NCBI RefSeq assembly: GCF_964019385.1
Contig: NC_088643.1
Span: forward strand, 8,825,660 to 8,889,659
DNA from: Sycon ciliatum
Lineage: Eukaryota; Porifera; Calcarea; Leucosolenida; Sycettidae
DNA length: 64,000 nucleotides
Reading direction: 5' to 3'
In this document: positions 38,508 to 46,900 of the stretch, piece by piece
How positions within the stretch are numbered: position 1 is the first letter of the stretch
Layout: each line of letters opens with the position of its first letter
Translations under genes and position numbers: made by a program
Notes under the pieces: generated by a model
Told to the model about the DNA's origin: nothing
Databases searched by the model: none
The model's input: only the letters and a program-made list of their open reading frames with translations

Positions 38508-41500
38508 ATGAGCCAGATGAGCCAGATGAGCCAGATGAGCCAGATGAGCCAGATGAGCCAGATGAGCCAGATGAGCCAGATGAGCCAGATGAGCCAGATG
38601 AGCCAGATGAGCCAGATGAGCCAGATGAGCCAGATGAGCCAGATGAGCCAGATGAGCCAGATGAGCCAGATGAGCCAGATGAGCCAGATGAGCCAGATGA
38701 GCCAGATGAGCCAGATGAGCCAGATGAGCCAGATGAGCCAGATGAGCCAGATGAGCCAGATGAGCCAGATGAGCCAGATGAGCCAGATGAGCCAGATGAG
38801 CCAGATGAGCCAGATGAGCCAGATGAGCCAGATGAGCCAGATGAGCCAGATGAGCCAGATGAGCCAGATGAGCCAGATGAGCCAGATGAGCCAGATGAGC
38901 CAGATGAGCCAGATGAGCCAGATGAGCCAGATGAGCCAGATGAGCCAGATGAGCCAGATGAGCCAGATGAGCCAGATGAGCCAGATGAGCCAGATGAGCC
39001 AGATGAGCCAGATGAGCCAGATGAGCCAGATGAGCCAGATGAGCCAGATGAGCCAGATGAGCCAGATGAGCCAGATGAGCCAGATGAGCCAGATGAGCCA
39101 GATGAGCCAGATGAGCCAGATGAGCCAGATGAGCCAGATGAGCCAGATGAGCCAGATGAGCCAGATGAGCCAGATGAGCCAGATGAGCCAGATGAGCCAG
39201 ATGAGCCAGATGAGCCAGATGAGCCAGATGAGCCAGATGAGCCAGATGAGCCAGATGAGCCAGATGAGCCAGATGAGCCAGATGAGCCAGATGAGCCAGA
39301 TGAGCCAGATGAGCCAGATGAGCCAGATGAGCCAGATGAGCCAGATGAGCCAGATGAGCCAGATGAGCCAGATGAGCCAGATGAGCCAGATGAGCCAGAT
39401 GAGCCAGATGAGCCAGATGAGCCAGATGAGCCAGATGAGCCAGATGAGCCAGATGAGCCAGATGAGCCAGATGAGCCAGATGAGCCAGATGAGCCAGATG
39501 AGCCAGATGAGCCAGATGAGCCAGATGAGCCAGATGAGCCAGATGAGCCAGATGAGCCAGATGAGCCAGATGAGCCAGATGAGCCAGATGAGCCAGATGA
39601 GCCAGATGAGCCAGATGAGCCAGATGAGCCAGATGAGCCAGATGAGCCAGATGAGCCAGATGAGCCAGATGAGCCAGATGAGCCAGATGAGCCAGATGAG
39701 CCAGATGAGCCAGATGAGCCAGATGAGCCAGATGAGCCAGATGAGCCAGATGAGCCAGATGAGCCAGATGAGCCAGATGAGCCAGATGAGCCAGATGAGC
39801 CAGATGAGCCAGATGAGCCAGATGAGCCAGATGAGCCAGATGAGCCAGATGAGCCAGATGAGCCAGATGAGCCAGATGAGCCAGATGAGCCAGATGAGCC
39901 AGATGAGCCAGATGAGCCAGATGAGCCAGATGAGCCAGATGAGCCAGATGAGCCAGATGAGCCAGATGAGCCAGATGAGCCAGATGAGCCAGATGAGCCA
40001 GATGAGCCAGATGAGCCAGATGAGCCAGATGAGCCAGATGAGCCAGATGAGCCAGATGAGCCAGATGAGCCAGATGAGCCAGATGAGCCAGATGAGCCAG
40101 ATGAGCCAGATGAGCCAGATGAGCCAGATGAGCCAGATGAGCCAGATGAGCCAGATGAGCCAGATGAGCCAGATGAGCCAGATGAGCCAGATGAGCCAGA
40201 TGAGCCAGATGAGCCAGATGAGCCAGATGAGCCAGATGAGCCAGATGAGCCAGATGAGCCAGATGAGCCAGATGAGCCAGATGAGCCAGATGAGCCAGAT
40301 GAGCCAGATGAGCCAGATGAGCCAGATGAGCCAGATGAGCCAGATGAGCCAGATGAGCCAGATGAGCCAGATGAGCCAGATGAGCCAGATGAGCCAGATG
40401 AGCCAGATGAGCCAGATGAGCCAGATGAGCCAGATGAGCCAGATGAGCCAGATGAGCCAGATGAGCCAGATGAGCCAGATGAGCCAGATGAGCCAGATGA
40501 GCCAGATGAGCCAGATGAGCCAGATGAGCCAGATGAGCCAGATGAGCCAGATGAGCCAGATGAGCCAGATGAGCCAGATGAGCCAGATGAGCCAGATGAG
40601 CCAGATGAGCCAGATGAGCCAGATGAGCCAGATGAGCCAGATGAGCCAGATGAGCCAGATGAGCCAGATGAGCCAGATGAGCCAGATGAGCCAGATGAGC
40701 CAGATGAGCCAGATGAGCCAGATGAGCCAGATGAGCCAGATGAGCCAGATGAGCCAGATGAGCCAGATGAGCCAGATGAGCCAGATGAGCCAGATGAGCC
40801 AGATGAGCCAGATGAGCCAGATGAGCCAGATGAGCCAGATGAGCCAGATGAGCCAGATGAGCCAGATGAGCCAGATGAGCCAGATGAGCCAGATGAGCCA
40901 GATGAGCCAGATGAGCCAGATGAGCCAGATGAGCCAGATGAGCCAGATGAGCCAGATGAGCCAGATGAGCCAGATGAGCCAGATGAGCCAGATGAGCCAG
41001 ATGAGCCAGATGAGCCAGATGAGCCAGATGAGCCAGATGAGCCAGATGAGCCAGATGAGCCAGATGAGCCAGATGAGCCAGATGAGCCAGATGAGCCAGA
41101 TGAGCCAGATGAGCCAGATGAGCCAGATGAGCCAGATGAGCCAGATGAGCCAGATGAGCCAGATGAGCCAGATGAGCCAGATGAGCCAGATGAGCCAGAT
41201 GAGCCAGATGAGCCAGATGAGCCAGATGAGCCAGATGAGCCAGATGAGCCAGATGAGCCAGATGAGCCAGATGAGCCAGATGAGCCAGATGAGCCAGATG
41301 AGCCAGATGAGCCAGATGAGCCAGATGAGCCAGATGAGCCAGATGAGCCAGATGAGCCAGATGAGCCAGATGAGCCAGATGAGCCAGATGAGCCAGATGA
41401 GCCAGATGAGCCAGATGAGCCAGATGAGCCAGATGAGCCAGATGAGCCAGATGAGCCAGATGAGCCAGATGAGCCAGATGAGCCAGATGAGCCAGATGAG

Positions 41501-41900
41501 CCAGATGAGCCAGATGAGCCAGATGAGCCAGATGAGCCAGATGAGCCAGATGAGCCAGATGAGCCAGATGAGCCAGATGAGCCAGATGAGCCAGATGAGC
41601 CAGATGAGCCAGATGAGCCAGATGAGCCAGATGAGCCAGATGAGCCAGATGAGCCAGATGAGCCAGATGAGCCAGATGAGCCAGATGAGCCAGATGAGCC
41701 AGATGAGCCAGATGAGCCAGATGAGCCAGATGAGCCAGATGAGCCAGATGAGCCAGATGAGCCAGATGAGCCAGATGAGCCAGATGAGCCAGATGAGCCA
41801 GATGAGCCAGATGAGCCAGATGAGCCAGATGAGCCAGATGAGCCAGATGAGCCAGATGAGCCAGATGAGCCAGATGAGCCAGATGAGCCAGATGAGCCAG
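38508..41900. repeat. Perfect 377-unit tract of the 9-bp repeat
   Basis: 3393 bp of exact ATGAGCCAG units ending at the junction with truncated BEL/Pao pol. The Asp-Glu-Pro frame of this tract continues in frame into the pol fragment at 41909. Confidence 0.9.
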
Positions 41901-41908
41901 ATGAGCCA

Positions 41909-43207
41909 TGTTTTGCCGAAGAAGTGGCTTTGTTGAGCGATGGCCAGCCTGTCAGCACCAGCAGTCGTCTACGACAGCTAGCACCAGCCATTGATGAGGA
42001 CGGGATCCTGCGGGTTCAGGGTCGCCTCACACATGCGACGGAAATGGCGTACAGTGCGAAACATCCGGCTATCCTGTGTCCGAAGCATAGGTACACACAG
42101 CTCCTAGTCCACGAATACCATCTGCGTTCTGGCCATCATGGACACGAGAGGACATTGAATGAGCTTCGCCAGCAGTACTGGGTGACGACAGGTCGAGCAG
42201 CTGTGAAGCGAGCATGGTCTGAGTGTCAATACTGCAAGAACCAACGAGCCAATCCCAAGCCACCTGTAATGGGAAATCTACCTGTCCAGCGCTTGACCCC
42301 GTTCCTGCGACCATTCACGTTCACCGGGCTGGACTATTTCGGGCCGTTGCACATCAAGATCGGGAGGCGCCGCGAACTACGCTACGGTGCGTTGTTCACA
42401 TGTCTGAGTACCCGCGCTGTACATTTGGAAGTGGCTCACTCTCTGAACACTGATAGTGCCATCATGGCAATCAGGCGAATGTGCGCCCGGCGAGGTTGCC
42501 CCCAAGAAATCCACTCGGATAATGGAACCAATTTCCGAGGAGCTGACAGGGAGCTGAAGGCGGCATTGGAAGATTTCCGCCAAGACCGACTAGCCGCTGA
42601 GTGTTCCAGTAAGGGCATCTCATGGCACTTCAACCCGCCACTTGCTCCCCACATGGGTGGAAGCTGGGAGCGCCTCGTCAGAGCAGTGAAGATCGCTATG
42701 AAATCCGTCATGAAGGAGCGTGTCGTGACAGAAGAAGTACTAGCCACAGTCTTCGCTGAAGCCGAGCAACTCGTGAATAGTCGGCCGCTGACTCACGTCT
42801 CAGTAGATCCTGATGATGAAGAGTCCCTCACACCCAACCACTTCCTCATTGGGTCCAGTAGTGCAACTAGTCGGCCAGGCGTGTTTGTAGATGCTGATTT
42901 GAGCCTGAGGAAGCACTGGCGGATTGCACAGAAGATCACCGACGAATTCTGGAAGAGGTGGATCTTGGAATACCGGCCAGAACTCACCAGGCGGAGGAAG
43001 TGGCAGGACGGCACACCGTCACTGGCTGTAGGTGATGTCGTGGTGATCGTCGACAGCAACCAGCCACGAGGGCAGTGGCCTCGGGGCCGACTAGAGGCTG
43101 TACACCCGGGCAGTGATGGCGTTGTGCGGGTGGCAGATGTGCGCACCAAGTCTGGACTGTACCGGCGCCCAGTCGTTAAGCTTGCCAAGCTGGACGTGCT
43201 GCGCTAA
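41909..43207 (+). pseudogene. Truncated BEL/Pao pol: integrase and C-terminal domain
   Basis: 432 codons plus stop, lacking gag, protease, reverse transcriptase and RNase H, so it cannot act alone. It retains the integrase zinc-binding region (HEYHLRSGHHGH and CQYC), the catalytic D-D-E residues (Asp in GLDYFG at 42332, Asp in SDNG, Glu in GSWERL) and the C-terminal domain found in BEL/Pao pol. It has no start codon of its own at the junction; the first in-frame near-start is a GTG at 41924. Unlike the downstream copy, it keeps the six codons at 42445-42462 between the first two catalytic residues. Confidence 0.9.
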
Positions 43208-43249
43208 CTTTGTTTGTGACTTGTAACAGGTCATCGGTTCCCTGTTACC

Positions 43250-43269
43250 AGGGGGGGGGGGGGGGAGAA
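43250..43269 (+). promoter_or_regulatory. Polypurine tract of the upstream BEL/Pao copy
   Basis: A run of 15 G followed by AGAA abuts the LTR start TGTTACAG. Polypurine tracts prime plus-strand DNA synthesis. The counterpart at 49456-49474 has 14 G. Confidence 0.8.
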
Positions 43270-43899
43270 TGTTACAGACCCTTGCACATGAATTCACAAT
43301 TATTGTATTTGCTCGTTCGAATTTATTTGTATTTTGTCTCTCTCACCTTTCACTATTCCTGAGTTGATCACGTACCTGCGTGCTCCACTCTGCTGCAGTT
43401 AGAGGCAGCTACTCTACATGCAGTCGAGTCGATTCTATTGTGTATCTGCATGTCTCCTTGACGATATCTGTCCAGCTCTAAATAATTAGAATTAAATTCC
43501 TTCACTCTTCTCTCTCTCGCTTCTTCTCTTCAATTTATTTATTTTCGCTTCTCTCAGTTATTTTTGTTTTGTTTGTACTTTGTACGCTATCGCTCTATCT
43601 GCATGACGCGATGCAGTTTATGTATGTCGTCACCATGGTCACTCCTTGGGGCGCCGTGCCTGCACCTTTGGGGCGCAGTGCACCGGATGTGCAGTGACCT
43701 CTACGATGTACGCCAGAGCTAGGCATCTTTTTGGCTGCATGTTTCCTTTTGCGCGGCCAGCTTTTCTGCTTGAGGCTACATGTATGCGTGTCACGCTTTG
43801 CTTTTCAGAACTCTTTGAGATTCAGTTTTATTCCACTTTGTAAAGAACAAGTAATGGTTCGAAGGAAATCTTGTCTACCATGGCCACAGGGCCGCAACA
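43270..43899 (+). repeat. BEL/Pao LTR, left
   Basis: 630 bp starting TGTTACAG and ending GCAACA, so the termini have the canonical TG...CA with a 4-bp inverted TGTT/AACA. The end is fixed by the adjoining primer-binding site and by the point where the right LTR meets the array. It should hold promoter and polyadenylation signals; an ATTAAA at 43491-43496 is a weak candidate for the latter. Confidence 0.95.
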
Positions 43900-43916
43900 T
43901 GGTCCTTCGAGCCGGA
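43900..43916 (+). promoter_or_regulatory. Primer-binding site, tRNA-Tyr type
   Basis: The 17 bp directly after the LTR start TGGTCCTTCGAGCC and are complementary to the 3' end of animal tRNA-Tyr including CCA (tRNA end ...CCGGCTCGAAGGACCA), recalled from general knowledge of tRNA sequences. This would prime minus-strand synthesis. Confidence 0.8.
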
Positions 43917-43965
43917 TGAGCAGTTCTAAAGAAATATACAGTCTTCAGATTACAGAAACACAGCA

Positions 43966-46900
43966 ATGATGCTGCGAAATCGTAGAGGTAAGGGCGAAAC
44001 GGATATGGCCGATGTCGCCGAGCAGGCTGCTGAGCTGGAGTTGCCAGCATCCCCTGCCTCACTCGCCTCATCGATGAGATCGTCCTCCTCCGTGAAACGG
44101 CAAAAAGCGGAGGCCAATTTGGAGATGGCACGACGTTTGATGGCAATTGAGGAGGCGGATGCGCAAGAACGACTGGATAGGCAGAGGCGCTTGCTTCAAT
44201 TGGAGTTGGAGGCGCGCCATGCCCAAATCGACAGCACCTCGTCCTCTCGTTCGCGACGATCGTCTCGTCCTGCATCCAGTGCGCCGACACAGCATTTGAG
44301 GCCGTTGTTGGCATCGTCGACTACCCGATCAGCAGCGTCGTTGATCAGCTCTGGCCAGGAGAATAAAGTAGAAGTAAGCTCATCTCAGCCCCGATTAGAA
44401 ACAGTGTGTAAACTTCCGGGAAAGTCCGCCTTGACAGCTACTAGGCATTGGGTAGAGACCCAGAAACCCGTCACTGCACACGCCACATTTGCGGCAGGGA
44501 CAACAGCAACAAAGCCAGCTAAGGAGAGTCCTGAGGCTGGAGGCCTGCACCCAGCGCAAGCAGCATACGGCATGCAGAAGTTTCTGATCCGACAGACGGT
44601 TGGTCGTGACTTGCCGGCATTCTCTGGCGACTCGGAGGAGTGGCCCATATTCGCCTCTACCCACCAGAGGACGTCAGACGAGTGTGGGTTTTCGCCATCG
44701 GAGAATGTAATTCGTCTGCAACGTTGCCTAAAAGGCCCAGCCAAGGCTGCCGTCGGAGCGATGCTCACCGTGCCGGAGAATCTGCCGACAGTACTCCAGG
44801 TCCTGGAAAGCCGGTTTGGTCGACCTGATGCTGTGATTGCTGCCATGATCGGGAAAGCCAAGGCCATTGGACAGGTCAAGCCAGGAGACTTTGATAGTCT
44901 TATCAACCTGTCCACTGCTGTGACGACTCTAGTTACTACCATGGAGCACCTTCGAAGTGAAGGTCACATGTACAACCCTCAGCTACGTCAAGAGCTTGTT
45001 GGTAGGTTGCCAACATCCCTGCGACTGCAGTGGGGAGAAGTACTTGTGCGTCAGGGTAGCCATGACATCAGCTTGCGAGTGTTTTCTTTGTGGCTGGCGG
45101 ACAAGGCCGAAGCAGCTGTGCGCGTCGTGGATCTGCCGGGTACCCGAACCGACAAGACGCAGCGGGTTTACAGTCACCAGGAAGTTTCGACAGTACACAG
45201 CACAGCAGCAGCGATGGCACCAGCAAGTGCAACCAGTAAAACTCAGTCAGCCTGCCTTTGCTGCAAACAAGTGCAGCATGCCCTCAGTAAGTGTTCAACA
45301 TTCACGAAGCTTGGCCAGAAAGCCCGTTTTGAGCTGGTAAAACGTCATCGTCTTTGCTTTTCTTGCCTGGCCAGTGGACACGCTACCAGGAAGTGTGGCA
45401 GCAGGAAGCAGTGCAGTGAGCCTGACTGCAAGTACCACCATCATGTGCTCCTGCACAAGGGCAAGGCCGCAGAGAAGCCAGTCGACACTTGTGGGCACAC
45501 TGGTATTCCTGGTGCAACCCGAGTGTTGCTGAGAGTGTTGCCAGTGACGGTTAGTGGCCCAAAGGGCTGTGTGGAGACACTTGCTCTGCTGGACGAAGCC
45601 TCAACTGTCACGCTAATGGACAAGGCCTTAGCGGATGACATAGGTGCTGTTGGACAGTCGGATCCCCTGCATATGGCATGGACGAATTCGACGACGCACA
45701 CGGACAACTCGTCATGCAGAGTCTCTGTATTGGTCAATGGCAGCGATGGCACCCAGCATCAAATGGATGATGTGAGAACAGCCAAGGACCTCAAGTTGCA
45801 TTCGCAGTCAATAGATGGCAGAGGGCTGGCGAATCGATGGCCTCATTTAGATGACTCCAGAGGGGCGTCGTACCCAGCAGTACAACCGAGGATGCTCATT
45901 GGGCAAGACAATGGACACCTCACAGTGGCACGTGAAGTCGTCGAAGGCCCGCCAAATGCACCTATGCTGACGAGAACCCTTCTTGGTTGGGTAGTGCACG
46001 GTCGCATTGGAGCCCGGACTCACCAAGATCAACTCGAACCGGAGGCGATCTACCACATCTGGCAGCCTGAGTCGGATTTGCACCAACTAGTGAAAGAGTC
46101 ATTCACCATTGAGAACTTTGGCGTTGTACCGTCTGCTTCTGCTGGCAAGCCAAAGGCCATGATCCGTGCTGAAAGTATCCTGAACGACACCACGGTTCGC
46201 GTTGGTGACCGGTATGAGACAGGCCTCCTCTGGAAGTCAGATCAGCCCAAGCTTCCGTCCAGCCAAGACATGGCTTTCAACCGTCTAATGGGCATAGAAA
46301 GAAAGATGGCTAAGTCTCCAGAATTCGCAGCAGAGTATGCCCAGAAGATCGATGAGTACGTTCAGAAAGGCTACGCTCGTAAGCTAACACCAGCAGAGGC
46401 TGCCGAGCAAACCGCACATACCTGGTACCTACCACATTTCGCTGTGTTCAATCCGAACAAGCCCGGGAAGCTGCGTTTCGTATTCGACGCGGCCGCCAAA
46501 GCTAGAGGGATGTCGCTAAATGACGCACTGCTCCCAGGCCCAGATTTGCTGAACCAGCTCGTGGGTGTCCTGATGAAGTTCCGCCAACGTGCTATTGCCT
46601 TTGCGGCTGACATCAAAGAGATGTTTCATCAAGTTCGGATACGCCTAGAAGACCAGCCAGCTCAGCGCTTCCTGTGGCGACAACCTGGTGAGACTGGCCC
46701 GCCTGACACGTACGTCATGGAAGTCATGATCTTTGGCGCAGTGTCATCGCCATGCTCCGCGCAGTTCACGATGCGGCGCAATGCTGAGGAGCACCGCGAG
46801 GAATTCGCTGCTGTAGCCGCAGCATGCGAGGAGAACTACTACATGGACGACTACCTGGACAGCGTCGATACTACCGACCAGGCGGTACAGCGTGTAGCCG

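Larger units (their letters stand above)
16121..41908. repeat. 9-bp minisatellite array, block B (25.8 kb)
   Basis: Continuation of the ATGAGCCAG array beyond the LINE. The left part (16121-27470) is rich in 13-bp GATAGATG interruptions and ATTAG, GAGCAAG and GAGACAG markers. The right part holds very long perfect tracts. One minus-strand frame stays open for 8638 codons (41991 down to 16075) because no minus-strand frame of the unit has a stop and the 13-bp units only switch between open frames. This is a compositional effect, not evidence for a gene. The block ends at a truncated BEL/Pao copy. Confidence 0.97.
41909..43269 (+). mobile_element. 5'-truncated BEL/Pao copy (integrase end and polypurine tract)
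   Basis: Starts abruptly inside pol at the position matching 48133 of the full-length copy and runs through the pol stop codon to the polypurine tract, then shares the LTR at 43270-43899 with the downstream full element. This gives a partial pol - LTR - internal - LTR arrangement, as expected from LTR-mediated unequal recombination between copies. It differs from the full copy by two substitutions (42869 and 43169), one G in the polypurine tract, and 18 bp that the full copy lacks. Confidence 0.93.

Noticed and set aside
16075-41991. Giant minus-strand protein of 8638 residues, and similar 6471-, 3026- and 1061-residue frames
   Set aside because: The frames are pure translations of a tandem 9-bp unit with no stop in any minus frame; frame switching at 13-bp units gives three unrelated peptides in succession. 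No initiation context or domain is present.
41924-43207. Independent integrase gene starting at 41924
   Set aside because: The start is a GTG inside pol sequence, and the copy is a 5'-truncated fragment of the element repeated in full downstream.
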